The notes under the pieces are model-generated. The model did no database searches. It saw only the letters and a list, made by a program, of their open reading frames with translations, and had not been told where the DNA came from. A stretch of DNA of 64,000 nucleotides, taken from Rossellomorea aquimaris. GTDB lineage: Bacteria > Bacillota > Bacilli > Bacillales > Fictibacillaceae. The position numbers and the translations under genes were made by a program. The DNA lies in assembly GCA_020524245.1 (NCBI GenBank), contig JAIVLN010000001.1:1364001-1428000 (forward strand). The letters are read 5' to 3'. Shown piece after piece: positions 51,183-60,642 of the stretch; the stretch's first letter is position 1, and each line of letters opens with the position of its first letter.

Positions 51183-52724
51183 ATGCCCAGCACAAAAAAC
51201 TTCCCGCAATTCCCTGAACCGATTTGGAATGAGGATACGAAGCTTCCAAAGTTCGGTCCGTTGAATGGTAATAAATCGGTAGATGTCGCCATTGTCGGAG
51301 GAGGCATTACAGGAATTACGACCGCTTATCTGTTAACGAAAGCAGGCATGACCGTTGCATTAATAGATGCTGGTCAATTAGTAAATGGGACAACCAGTCA
51401 CACGACTGCGAAAGTAACCGCTCAGCACGATATGATCTATGACGAATTGATTAGCCATATTGGAAAAGAAAAAGCAAAGCTCTATTACGAAGCAAATATG
51501 GAGGGGCTGGAATTCATCGAGGCGATCATCCGCGAAAAAGGCATCGACTGTGGTTTCACTCGTGAAGACGCGTATCTCTATGCAACCACTGACTCTTCCC
51601 ATCAGAAACTCAAGAAAGAGTTCGCAGCTTATCAAAAGCTAGGAATCGATGGCGACCTGGTTAGTGAAATTCCTTTTAACATCGATGTGAAATCTGCCCT
51701 TGTAATGAGAAATCAGGCGCAATTCCATCCGTTGAAATATTTGATTCCGCTTATTCAGGACATTCAAGCTTCTGGGGGCTCCATTTATGAGAACACGACA
51801 GCGATAGATATCCAGACGAACACTAGTCAACCTGTCGTCGTAACGAAACAAGGCTGGAAAATCACTTGCAACGCTGTCGTTACGAGCTCTCATTTCCCTT
51901 TCTTTGATGGTAGAGGTTTTTATTTTACAAGGATGCATGCTGAAAAATCCTATGTTTTGGCGGTAAAAGCAGAAAAAGAATATCCTGGCGGCATGTACTT
52001 GTGTGTCGATCAACCGACCCGATCGCTACGCTATACGACAATCAACGGGGAAACCTACATCCTTGTTGGTGGGGAAAGCCACAAGACCGGTCAGGGAATC
52101 AACACGATCAAGCATTATGAAGCCCTACAAGAGTGGGCGCAGAGTACCCTTGGAATTAAGCAGATTCCATATCGCTGGTCGACACAGGACTTAATTACCA
52201 TTGATAACATCCCATACATCGGTCGAATCAGTTCGAAGCATGACAACATTTATGTTGCTACTGGTTACCGAAAGTGGGGAATGACAACCAGTGCGGTTGC
52301 AGCAAAACTGCTCACCAATCTAGTCATGAAACAGGACAACCGTTTTAAAGATGTTTTTACCCCTTCCAGGTTTTTAGCGGATCCAAGTGTGAAAGATTTC
52401 ATTGTACAAAATACCGATGTTGCCGGGCACTTCATTACTGGTAAATTAGGAATGAAATATAAGAAAATCGATGAATTATCCAATGACGAAGGAGCTGTTG
52501 TCAAGGTAAAAGGAGAACGGACGGGTGCGTATAAAGATAAAAATGGATATCTCCATCTCGTCGATACGACGTGTACTCACCTAGGTTGTGAGTGTGAATG
52601 GAACAGCGGTGACCGAACTTGGGACTGCCCTTGCCACGGTTCCCGATTCTCGTATGAAGGGGATGTCGTGGAAGGTCCTGCAGAGATGCCGCTCAAGAAA
52701 GTTTCACTCGACCAACAGCCATAA
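51183..52724 (+). CDS. FAD-dependent oxidoreductase with C-terminal Rieske domain (YhfW-like)
   Basis: 513 residues. The N-terminal DAO-type flavoprotein has the nucleotide-binding motif VAIVGGGITGITTAYLL. The C-terminal Rieske [2Fe-2S] domain shows CTHLGCECEW and CPCHGSRF (two Cys-x-His pairs, about residues 463-486). This architecture matches B. subtilis YhfW. The natural substrate is unknown. A good SD (ATAGGAGGAAGAAC) precedes the ATG. Confidence 0.92.
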   Translation: MPSTKNFPQFPEPIWNEDTKLPKFGPLNGNKSVDVAIVGGGITGITTAYLLTKAGMTVALIDAGQLVNGTTSHTTAKVTAQHDMIYDELISHIGKEKAKLYYEANMEGLEFIEAIIREKGIDCGFTREDAYLYATTDSSHQKLKKEFAAYQKLGIDGDLVSEIPFNIDVKSALVMRNQAQFHPLKYLIPLIQDIQASGGSIYENTTAIDIQTNTSQPVVVTKQGWKITCNAVVTSSHFPFFDGRGFYFTRMHAEKSYVLAVKAEKEYPGGMYLCVDQPTRSLRYTTINGETYILVGGESHKTGQGINTIKHYEALQEWAQSTLGIKQIPYRWSTQDLITIDNIPYIGRISSKHDNIYVATGYRKWGMTTSAVAAKLLTNLVMKQDNRFKDVFTPSRFLADPSVKDFIVQNTDVAGHFITGKLGMKYKKIDELSNDEGAVVKVKGERTGAYKDKNGYLHLVDTTCTHLGCECEWNSGDRTWDCPCHGSRFSYEGDVVEGPAEMPLKKVSLDQQP

Positions 52725-52805
52725 GTCCTTTCACTATAAAAGGATTATTTCCTACTTAATAGGGTATTAGTATAGATAGAAATTACTACAAATCGGAGGG
52801 TTTCT

Positions 52806-54371
52806 ATGAAACAGGTATCAAGTGTTTTTTGGATATCATTAGTCATTGCTGTTATTTTCGTCATCTGGGGTGCGATAATCCCTGAAAACTTGATTAGTAC
52901 AATGAGCGCAACCCAATCCTTTTTCATGAAAAGCTTTGGATGGTTCTATCAGCTATCTGCTACATTCTTCCTTGTATTCGCGTTATTTTTGATTTTTAGC
53001 CGGTATGGGAAGATCAAGCTCGGAAAAGAAGAAGACAAACCTGAATTCAGCCGGCCTACATGGTTTGCGATGCTATTCAGTGCTGGGATGGGAATCGGCC
53101 TTCTCTTCTTCGGAGTTTCAGAGCCGATTTCACACTTTGCCAATCCCCCTATCGGTGAAGGAGGAACAAGTCAGGCTGCGAAAAATGCACTTCAATTCAC
53201 CTACTTACACTGGGGTTTCCATGCTTGGGCCATCTATGCGATCGTTGCCCTCGCACTCGCTTATTACAAATTCAGAAAAGGGTATCCAGGACTTGTCAGT
53301 GCCACATTGATTCCGATCTTAGGAGATAAAGCAAAAGGACCAATCGGAAAAATCATTGATATTGTCGCCGTTATTGCAACTTTGTTTGGTGTAGCCGCTT
53401 CCCTCGGATTAGGAGCTGCTCAAATCAATGGTGGTCTCAGTTACTTGACAGGCATCCCGAATAATTTCACGATCCAATTTACAATTGTAGCGATTGTCAC
53501 CGTCTTGTTCTTAATTTCTGCCGCTACAGGAATCAAGAGAGGCATCAAATATTTAAGTAATGCGAACCTTGGTCTGGCATTGATTTTATTTGTTGTCTTT
53601 ATCTTCCTCGCCCCGACAGTCTTTGTTTTGGACTTGTTTACGACGACACTCGGGGGATATGTACAAAATTTAGCATATATGGGGCTAAGGCTTGCTCCAT
53701 TTAATGAAGAAAATGCTACATGGCTTCAATCATGGACGATTTTCTATTGGGCTTGGTGGATTGCATGGGCGCCATTCGTCGGTACGTTTATCGCCCGTGT
53801 CTCCAGAGGTAGAACCATTCGCGAATTTATTACCGCGGTATTGATCATACCAACGCTTGTTTGTGCATTCTGGTTCGCCATTTTCGGTGGGACAGGCATC
53901 TACATGGAGTATAACCTGGGACTTGATGTATCTGGTCAAGCACTAGAAACCGCCTTGTTCTTTGTGTACGAGCAGCTTCCTTTCTCCATCATACTCGTTG
54001 TTGTAACGCTGTTATTGATTCTCACGTTCTTCATTACATCTGCTGACTCTGCAACGTTCGTATTAGGAATGCAAACAACGTACGGAAGTATTGATCCACC
54101 AAATATCGTCAAAATCATCATGGGGCTTGTGTTATCAGCATCTGCTGTTGTGTTGATGTTCACAGGAGGACTACAGGGCTTCCAGTCCGCCATCATCATC
54201 AGCGCCTTCCCGCTAGGGGTCGTACTCTTGTTCACCTCATATGCTCTCGTCAAAGCCTTCAGCGCTGATCTGAAAGAGTCCCGACAAGAACAAGGGCAAA
54301 GAGAAAAAATGACAGGAAGAATCCGAGCTACATTAAGAAGAAGTCGAGTGAAACCGAAAGAAAACAGCTAA
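52806..54371 (+). CDS. BCCT family betaine/carnitine/choline transporter (OpuD-like)
   Basis: 521 residues, 12 helices. The BCCT signature tryptophan region is present (FYWAWWIAWAPFVGTFIARVSRGR), as is the GMGIGLLFFGVSEP segment. It should import glycine betaine or a similar osmolyte, driven by Na+. The C-terminal tail is basic. SD ATCGGAGG precedes the ATG. Confidence 0.94.
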   Translation: MKQVSSVFWISLVIAVIFVIWGAIIPENLISTMSATQSFFMKSFGWFYQLSATFFLVFALFLIFSRYGKIKLGKEEDKPEFSRPTWFAMLFSAGMGIGLLFFGVSEPISHFANPPIGEGGTSQAAKNALQFTYLHWGFHAWAIYAIVALALAYYKFRKGYPGLVSATLIPILGDKAKGPIGKIIDIVAVIATLFGVAASLGLGAAQINGGLSYLTGIPNNFTIQFTIVAIVTVLFLISAATGIKRGIKYLSNANLGLALILFVVFIFLAPTVFVLDLFTTTLGGYVQNLAYMGLRLAPFNEENATWLQSWTIFYWAWWIAWAPFVGTFIARVSRGRTIREFITAVLIIPTLVCAFWFAIFGGTGIYMEYNLGLDVSGQALETALFFVYEQLPFSIILVVVTLLLILTFFITSADSATFVLGMQTTYGSIDPPNIVKIIMGLVLSASAVVLMFTGGLQGFQSAIIISAFPLGVVLLFTSYALVKAFSADLKESRQEQGQREKMTGRIRATLRRSRVKPKENS

Positions 54372-54375
54372 CTAT

Positions 54376-54415
54376 AGAACAGGTGATCCGCTTTTAGGAT
54401 CACCTGTTTTAGTTT
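54376..54415 (+). terminator. Intrinsic terminator of the BCCT gene
   Basis: AACAGGTGATCC / GGATCACCTGTT stem with CGCTTTTA loop, followed by TTAGTTT. Confidence 0.85.
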
Positions 54416-54628
54416 GACGAAAAACCACGAAAAATGGACTATTTAAAGGAATGATGTCTCCGTCCTTTATTACTAAAGTTGGGCATTAAAATATTTGAAA
54501 AGAGGATTTGAGGGTGAAAAAACGAAGTAGAAGAATGAGATAAGAAAAATTCGCCAGAACAGTATAAGGTATTGTTTGTATACTCCTATGTAAATCAACG
54601 ACAAAATTTTATCGGATGAGGTCAGTTT

Positions 54629-55894
54629 ATGTGGATTATCGTAAAAGACATTCTCGTTAATGTTCTTTTCATCCTATTCCCCACTCTTTTTTATATTGTC
54701 TTCATGCGTGAAGATGAAAAAGTGCGGGGAAAGATTTTTGTGTCTAAATTTTTCTTAGTGTTGATTCTTTCGCTCGTTCTGACAATGTCATTACCGGCCG
54801 TCTATTCAGATGAATTTAAGTATGATCTTCGAATCATCCCCATCATCATTGCGTATATGTATGGCGGTGCCTTTCCTGGTGTGTCATTGACGATTGCGAT
54901 GTTTGGCTTGACATATGTGCTTTCACCCGAGGATTTTTTGCCGACAGTTGGGAATTATGTCATCGCATCTATTGTGTTGATTCTTATACATAAGATCTAC
55001 CACCGACAATCGAACAAATATAAAATCTTGATTCTGTCTTGTTTTTACCTAATAATCGCTTCGACAAGGACGATTTATCTCATTACAAGCGGCAATTCAG
55101 AACAGATGGTATTGAATATTCTTTTATCCATCATTACCTTGATTACACTCATTTGTGTGATTGCCTTGATTGAAACCTTACGAAAACAGCTAAGCTTGAA
55201 TCGTGAGTTGGAACATGTCGAGAAGATGAACGCCATCAGTCAATTGGCGGCTTCTGTTGCTCATGAAATCCGGAACCCGATGACAACTGTCAGAGGTTTC
55301 TTGCAAATCCTGAGTAACAGCAAGGATATACCAGAGTCGGACCGTTCTTTTATATCGATTTCCATAGAGGAACTCGATCGCGCGCAAACGATCATCAACG
55401 AATATTTGTCCTTATCGAGACCGACACAAAGTTCCTTTGAAGTCATTGACTTTACGAAAGTGTTGAATGATTCTGTGCAGGTCATTTCCACCTATGCAAT
55501 TATCAACAATGTCGAAATCACCAAATCCATCGATGACGACTTGAAAGTAAAGTGTTATAAACATGAAATTCAACAAGTTTTGATCAATATTATGAAAAAC
55601 GGTATTGAATCAATTGATCGTTCAGGTAAAATGCATGTGTCTGCTACCCAGCAGGGCAAATCAATCAGAGTGACGATCCAGGACAATGGATGCGGTATTC
55701 CGAAGGATCAGTTAAAGCGTCTAGGAACACCTTACTTGTCGACAAAAGATCAAGGAACAGGACTCGGACTGACGGTAAGCTTTGAGCTCATTCGTCGGAT
55801 GAGAGGTACGATTGATGTCCAAAGCCATGTCGGCCAGGGTACGACCTTCACGATTTCATTACCGAGCACAACGGATAACCCCCACGAAGCATAA
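54629..55894 (+). CDS. KinB-like membrane sensor histidine kinase
   Basis: 421 residues: five to six hydrophobic helices (5TM-LYT-type, up to about 180), a short linker, HisKA with phospho-acceptor His212 (SVAHEIRNPMTT) and an HATPase domain (NIMKNGIESI N box, DNGCGIP, GTGLGL). B. subtilis KinB, of the same layout, feeds the sporulation phosphorelay. No response regulator is adjacent and no KapB gene lies beside it, consistent with an orphan phosphorelay kinase. SD GAGGT. Confidence 0.85.
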   Translation: MWIIVKDILVNVLFILFPTLFYIVFMREDEKVRGKIFVSKFFLVLILSLVLTMSLPAVYSDEFKYDLRIIPIIIAYMYGGAFPGVSLTIAMFGLTYVLSPEDFLPTVGNYVIASIVLILIHKIYHRQSNKYKILILSCFYLIIASTRTIYLITSGNSEQMVLNILLSIITLITLICVIALIETLRKQLSLNRELEHVEKMNAISQLAASVAHEIRNPMTTVRGFLQILSNSKDIPESDRSFISISIEELDRAQTIINEYLSLSRPTQSSFEVIDFTKVLNDSVQVISTYAIINNVEITKSIDDDLKVKCYKHEIQQVLINIMKNGIESIDRSGKMHVSATQQGKSIRVTIQDNGCGIPKDQLKRLGTPYLSTKDQGTGLGLTVSFELIRRMRGTIDVQSHVGQGTTFTISLPSTTDNPHEA

Positions 55895-55926
55895 GAGGCT
55901 GAGCCGGATGGCTCAACCTCTTTTTT
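55893..55926 (+). terminator. Intrinsic terminator of the kinase gene
   Basis: AAGAGGCTGAGCC / GGCTCAACCTCTT stem followed by T7; it overlaps the last codons of the convergent ABC-F gene. Confidence 0.88.
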
Positions 55927-57727
55927 TAATTTCATGGATTTGATCTGTTAATTCCTTTATTTTTGCGTTCAACTCTTTTTCATGTTCCGGGTCGACCTCA
56001 GAAGTCATCAGGTTGGAGAGCTTCAGCTTCAAACGATTGATCTCATTGTTGGTCCATTGTTCCTCATTCGTCCGTTGCCTGTGCCCCTTCCACTCCTTAT
56101 AAGAGCCTCTATAATCATAGAAGCCACCATCTAATGAAAGGACTCTGTTCGCTACTTTTTCAAGCATGTAAGGGTCATGTGAAACCGTTACGACAGCACC
56201 GGGATAAATCGATAGAGCATCCTCAATCCGTTCACGGGTCTCAATGTCCAGATAATTCGTCGGCTCATCCAATACGAGCAGATTTGCGTTGGAGAAATAT
56301 AATTTTACAAATGCGACTCTGCACTTTTCTCCCATGCTTAAGTCTTTCACTTTTTTATAAACCGTTTCTTTCCTGAAGAGAAAGCAAGCCAAAATGGTAC
56401 GCGCTTCCGACTCTGTCATACCAGGCAACTCAAGAATTTGATCCAGGATGGTTGAGTCGGGTTGCAGACCTTCAAGTTGTTGCATGAAATACCCGGGTCT
56501 GAACTGCGGATGATGATGAACTTTTCCTCTTGTCGGAGCAAGCTGACCCGTAATCAAATTCAATAATGTGGTTTTTCCTGTTCCATTCTTACCGACAACG
56601 GCAATCCGGTCATCTTTCTCAATTGTAAAATTGATCCCTTCGAATAAATCACTCTGACAATCATAGTGGAAGGACGCATTTTCAAATCGGACGAATGTTC
56701 TGCTGTTCAAGGCATTCGATTCCAGTTCCACCTTGATTGTAGAGGTTTCTTTCGGCTTCTCTACCTTCTGTTTTTCCAATCTTTCTAATGCTGCTTCTTT
56801 TGCCTTGAAACGCGTCATGTTTTTGTTCGCTTTCTTTTTGGCGAACGGATCACGCTCACTTGCTGCGTTATGAGCCTTTTGGAACCACTGTTTGTAGTGA
56901 GCAACAGCTTCCATCAAGGCTCGTTTTTCAGCTTGTTGCTTTTGATAAGTCGCTTCCATCGTTTGGCGTTCATGCTCTTTCTGCCTTTTATAGGAGGTAT
57001 AGCCGCCTTGATATTTCTTCGTTCCACCTTCCGAAAGCTCGTATGTGATGTCCGCTACGCGGTCGATGAATGCACGTTCATGGGAAATGAACAATACGGT
57101 CCCTTTGTAAGCGCTAAGCCAATCAGCCAGCCAATCCATCGTTTCTAGATCGAGATGGTTGGTCGGTTCATCCAACAATAAGCAATCGGGCTCTCGCTGC
57201 ATGACCTTCGCAAGCTTTGCACGGGTCTTCTGGCCTCCGCTCAGATTGACAAAGGGTGTATTCCAAACGGATTTCGGCAGTCCAAGCTGTAGCATCCATT
57301 TATCAACGGATGCCTCCCACTCATACCCATCTAAATCATGGTATCGTTGCAGCGTTTCACTATATCGGTTTACCACATCCATCTGGTCAGGATGCATGTT
57401 CATTTTTTGCTCAGCAAGATTGAGTGCTTGCTTGGCTTGATACAACTCTTTGTTCCCTTTTTCCACATAAGAGCGGATCTTCATATTTTCATCAAATTCA
57501 GCGTGCTGAAGCACAATGCCCCAATCTTCTGTTTTCAAGCCATGATGGATGGAACCTTTATTGATTGCCTGCGTTCCCATCAAACTATGAATAAATGTGG
57601 TTTTTCCTATTCCGTTCCTACCGACCAGGGCGATCTTGTCGCCGTGGAACACTTCTATATTTGCGTTCTCAAAAATGAGGTTGCCATTCCGTTCTACAGA
57701 TACTTCATCCGCTTTCAATACCAGCAT
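55913..57727 (-). CDS. ABC-F family ATPase, antibiotic-resistance type
   Basis: 604 residues: two ABC ATPase domains (Walker A VGRNGIGKTT and VGKNGTGKTT; signatures LSGGQKTRAKLAK and LSMGEKCRVAFVK; Walker B LLLDEPTNHLD and LVLDEPTNYLD) joined by a long charged coiled linker, no membrane part, and a basic coiled C-terminal tail. The second signature and C-terminal tail resemble Vga/Msr-like ribosomal protection proteins, which enter the ribosomal E site and dislodge drugs. The ATG at 57727 follows GGAGGG. The leader holds an attenuator-like structure. Resistance activity is inferred, not shown. Confidence 0.85.
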   Translation of the reverse strand: MLVLKADEVSVERNGNLIFENANIEVFHGDKIALVGRNGIGKTTFIHSLMGTQAINKGSIHHGLKTEDWGIVLQHAEFDENMKIRSYVEKGNKELYQAKQALNLAEQKMNMHPDQMDVVNRYSETLQRYHDLDGYEWEASVDKWMLQLGLPKSVWNTPFVNLSGGQKTRAKLAKVMQREPDCLLLDEPTNHLDLETMDWLADWLSAYKGTVLFISHERAFIDRVADITYELSEGGTKKYQGGYTSYKRQKEHERQTMEATYQKQQAEKRALMEAVAHYKQWFQKAHNAASERDPFAKKKANKNMTRFKAKEAALERLEKQKVEKPKETSTIKVELESNALNSRTFVRFENASFHYDCQSDLFEGINFTIEKDDRIAVVGKNGTGKTTLLNLITGQLAPTRGKVHHHPQFRPGYFMQQLEGLQPDSTILDQILELPGMTESEARTILACFLFRKETVYKKVKDLSMGEKCRVAFVKLYFSNANLLVLDEPTNYLDIETRERIEDALSIYPGAVVTVSHDPYMLEKVANRVLSLDGGFYDYRGSYKEWKGHRQRTNEEQWTNNEINRLKLKLSNLMTSEVDPEHEKELNAKIKELTDQIHEIKKRG

Positions 57728-57769
57728 CGAATCCCTCCAATATTTTTCATTTCCATCGCTCGTGTACAC

Positions 57770-57803
57770 TAAAAAAACCACAGGCGTCTGCCTGTGGTTT
57801 CAG
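57770..57803 (-). terminator. Leader terminator (attenuator) upstream of the ABC-F gene
   Basis: On the minus strand AAACCACAGGC / GCCTGTGGTTT with loop AGAC, followed by T7, about 45 bp upstream of the ABC-F start codon and downstream of a promoter and uORFs. No gene ends here on this strand, so it acts inside a 5' leader. Confidence 0.85.
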
Positions 57804-57894
57804 TTCATTGGCGTCATGCTTCATGAAAGCAATAGAAATCATGAAGAAATAAAACGACATATCAACACGATATCGAATTTAGACACACTTATCC

Positions 57895-57962
57895 CTATAC
57901 TCTGATTACAGGCAGAGCCATTTTTCGTATTAAGCTACGTGAAAAATGTTTAGGGAATCCAT
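57895..57962 (-). promoter_or_regulatory. Leader uORFs and antiterminator arm of the ABC-F gene
   Basis: On the minus strand, ATG at 57962 opens MDSLNIFHVA (stop at 57930), and ATG at 57921 opens MALPVIRV (stop at 57895). The segment TCTGCCTGT (57908-57916 complement) lies in the second uORF and is exactly complementary to ACAGGCAGA in the 5' arm of the leader terminator (57787-57795); with flanking GGC/GCC the pairing reaches 12 bp with one bulge. Confidence 0.6.
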
Positions 57963-57978
57963 GACTTGTATATTCGAT

Positions 57979-58030
57979 ACCTCCTTAATCTTCTGTTTTT
58001 ATTATATACATATGTTCCTGATAATTCCAA
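57979..58030 (-). promoter_or_regulatory. Promoter and SD of the ABC-F leader
   Basis: On the minus strand TTGGAA (58025-58030), an 18-bp spacer and TATAAT (58001-58006), then a perfect SD AAGGAGGT (57979-57986). The SD is 16 bases before the first ATG of the leader, too far for normal use, but seven bases before an in-frame ATA. Confidence 0.6.
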
Positions 58031-58099
58031 CAATTATGATAAAATGTTTCACATGGAACAAAATAATGAGCACTTCATCGTCAAGGGGGTTTCTACGTT

Positions 58100-59332
58100 A
58101 TGCAACAACCGGCTCCACTATCTACAAACCAACGCATTGCAACCATTGATGTCCTTAGAGGGCTTGCTCTGCTAGGCATTTTTCTAGTCAATATGCCATC
58201 ATTCTTCACACCTTCTTTTAAGTACGATTTCTATTCCCTGTCGATTCCTTATGATGGGGTGGATCAATGGATACGACTCTTCTTTGATTTATTTGTTCAA
58301 GCCCGCTTTTATCCGATATTCTCCTTCTTGTTCGGGTTCGGATTTTACATCTTCTTATCCAGAGCGGAATTGAAGTCAGACCAACCGAGGAAACTATTCT
58401 CCAGGAGATTATTTGTCCTTCTTCTGTTCGGTTTACTGCATCTTGTTTTCCTATGGTATGGGGACATCCTTCATACATATGCACTAACTGGATTCCTCTT
58501 ACTTCTATTTTATTATCGAAAAGCACGAACGGTTTTTATCTGGGCTATCTCATTACTGATCCTCTTTTATGCTTTGACAGCTTCACAGCTACTCATTCCT
58601 TCATCCTATATGGAATCCGTGACTTACATGAATGAAACGGTAGGAAACAAGAAGGTCGATGAGTCGCTCGAAATGTACACAGGGGCAGGATATGGCGAAC
58701 TGATTGGATATCGATTGTCGAACGAAGTGCTGCCAATCTTACAACTCTATCTATTCAGTGCTCCGATGATACTTGCACTCTTCCTATTGGGCTTGTATGT
58801 TGCTAAAAAAGGGTACATTACAGAAGCATCTTCCCACCTACCTTTCATTCGAAAAGTATGGCTCGTAAGTGGTCTCTCAGCATTGCCTCTACTCATTTGG
58901 CTTGCTGTGGTACAGCTTGAAGGAGTTGATTATGGCTTCCATCAGGAGACCGTCCATTTTCTTTTGCAGCAGATCAGCGGATTATTTCTAGCGACATTTT
59001 ATATCTTTTCACTGGTCTTGTTCATGGTAAAGTCTCCACTGACAAAGCTGATTGCAGCAATCGGTGCAGCTGGCCGGATGGCTCTGACCAATTATCTTCT
59101 ACAAACGATTTTTGCTGTCACTCTTGCATTAGGATTTGATCTGTATGGGAAAGTGAGTCTGTGGGCTGGACTGTTGCTCACACTAGGATTCTTCGCCTTA
59201 CAAGTCGTGTTCAGCCTCTATTGGTTGAAGTATTTCAAATTCGGTCCTTTTGAATGGCTATGGCGTACTTTGACCTACGGACGGAAACAACCGATGCGAA
59301 GAACAGACGAAATAGAGCATGAAATTTCCTAA
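58100..59332 (+). CDS. DUF418 family membrane protein (YeiB-like)
   Basis: 410 residues with about ten membrane helices. The N-terminal RIATIDVLRGLALLGIFLVNMP and the C-terminal GRMALTNYLLQTIF and FGPFEWLWRTLTYG are hallmark DUF418 motifs. The family is related to acyltransferase-3/heparan acetyltransferase-like membrane proteins; its function is unknown. SD AAGGGGG is ten bases before the ATG. Confidence 0.9.
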   Translation: MQQPAPLSTNQRIATIDVLRGLALLGIFLVNMPSFFTPSFKYDFYSLSIPYDGVDQWIRLFFDLFVQARFYPIFSFLFGFGFYIFLSRAELKSDQPRKLFSRRLFVLLLFGLLHLVFLWYGDILHTYALTGFLLLLFYYRKARTVFIWAISLLILFYALTASQLLIPSSYMESVTYMNETVGNKKVDESLEMYTGAGYGELIGYRLSNEVLPILQLYLFSAPMILALFLLGLYVAKKGYITEASSHLPFIRKVWLVSGLSALPLLIWLAVVQLEGVDYGFHQETVHFLLQQISGLFLATFYIFSLVLFMVKSPLTKLIAAIGAAGRMALTNYLLQTIFAVTLALGFDLYGKVSLWAGLLLTLGFFALQVVFSLYWLKYFKFGPFEWLWRTLTYGRKQPMRRTDEIEHEIS

Positions 59333-59378
59333 AAAGAGGGGCTGGTCTCGAGATTTTTTTCGAGCCAGCCCTATTCTT
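59330..59378. terminator. Intrinsic terminator (bidirectional)
   Basis: GGGGCTGG...CCAGCCC with an inner CTCGAG/CTCGAA pairing, flanked by A5 and a T-rich tract, between convergent DUF418 and rRNA methyltransferase genes. Confidence 0.82.
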
Positions 59379-60574
59379 TATCGGATTTTTTGGATGAACA
59401 ATACTTTCAAGTAATTTCCTTCCGGAAAAGCTTCCGTCGTTTTAAAGTCTTCCGGCAAAGAATGTTCTTGAAGGATTTTATATTTTCCATTCGTTTCCTT
59501 GAATGCTTGATCGACGAACGACTTGAATTTTTTCATATCAAATCCAGCATAATTTGTGGAAGCGACGATGGTTCCTTTGTCTTCTGTAATGGCAATCGCA
59601 TCCTTGATCAAGTCCTTGTAGTCTTTCGCTACACTGAATCGATGTTTCTTGGAACGGGCAAAGCTCGGTGGGTCCAGGATGACCATGTCGAATTTGATTT
59701 CTTTTCGCACGGCATACTTGAAGTAATTGAAAACATCCATCACGCGGATTTCGTGTGCTTCATAATCGATCTCATTCAGACTGAACTGTTCAATGGTCTT
59801 ACTCATACTTCGATTCGCCAGGTCTACACTGGTCGTTTTTTCAGCTCCACCAAGTGCTGCGAAGACCGAGAAAGCTCCTGTATACGAGAACGTATTCAGA
59901 ACCGTCTTCCCATTCGAATACATATCCCGGATGCTTTTTCGTACATCGCGCTGATCAAGAAAAACACCGACCATCGCACCATCATTCAGATAGACAGCGA
60001 AATGGACACCGTTTTCTTTTACGACAATCGGGAAATCAGCACGTTCCCCCAAGACGAAATCATCATCTTCTATGTATTGTCCTTTCTGATCGAACCGCTT
60101 CTTCTCATAAATTCCTTTGAATTCCACATGAATTTTCAAAGCTTCCAAAACGAATTCATTGAATTTGTAAATTCCTTCACTGTACCAGTTGATCAATAAG
60201 TAGCCATCAAAATAGTCTACGGTGAAACCGCCTATTCCATCTCCTTCACCATTAAATAACCGGAAGGCTGTCGTATTCGGATCATCCCAGAATGTTTGAC
60301 GGGAATCAATCGCTTTCTTTAATTTCCGATTGAAGAAAGATTGATCGATCGACTCATTTTCTTTCCTCGTAAGAACCCATCCGTATCCTTTGTTTTGCTG
60401 ACCATAATACCCTTTGCCGATAAACCTGTTTTGCTCATCTACAAGTTCAAGGAGCGTTCCTTCTTCCTTCAAGTCATGCAGGTTCACCACTGCTTCTTTG
60501 AAAATAAGAGGATAACCGTCTTGGAACCTGGAGGCAAACTTTGATTTTATCTGTAACGTTAATGATTCACTCAT
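59378..60574 (-). CDS. Class I rRNA (cytosine-C5)-methyltransferase, RlmI/YwbD-like
   Basis: 398 residues. An N-terminal PUA domain (about 1-75), a small central domain with FRLFNGEGDGIGGFTVDYFDG, then a Rossmann methyltransferase domain with VLNTFSYTGAFSVFAALGGA, and catalytic LDPPSFARSKK followed by the C-terminal NYAGFD. Homologous to E. coli RlmI (23S m5C1962) and B. subtilis YwbD; the exact target base is assumed. SD AAGGATG lies before the ATG. Confidence 0.93.
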   Translation of the reverse strand: MSESLTLQIKSKFASRFQDGYPLIFKEAVVNLHDLKEEGTLLELVDEQNRFIGKGYYGQQNKGYGWVLTRKENESIDQSFFNRKLKKAIDSRQTFWDDPNTTAFRLFNGEGDGIGGFTVDYFDGYLLINWYSEGIYKFNEFVLEALKIHVEFKGIYEKKRFDQKGQYIEDDDFVLGERADFPIVVKENGVHFAVYLNDGAMVGVFLDQRDVRKSIRDMYSNGKTVLNTFSYTGAFSVFAALGGAEKTTSVDLANRSMSKTIEQFSLNEIDYEAHEIRVMDVFNYFKYAVRKEIKFDMVILDPPSFARSKKHRFSVAKDYKDLIKDAIAITEDKGTIVASTNYAGFDMKKFKSFVDQAFKETNGKYKILQEHSLPEDFKTTEAFPEGNYLKVLFIQKIR

Positions 60575-60642
60575 ATATATAACATCCTTACGTAAGAAGA
60601 TTTCTTTTTACATAGTATCATGATATCTGAATGAAACCATCT

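Noticed and set aside
59390-60199. Long plus-strand frame (269 codons) opposite the rRNA methyltransferase
   Set aside because: Antisense shadow of a strongly conserved gene; residue composition is unlike a real protein.
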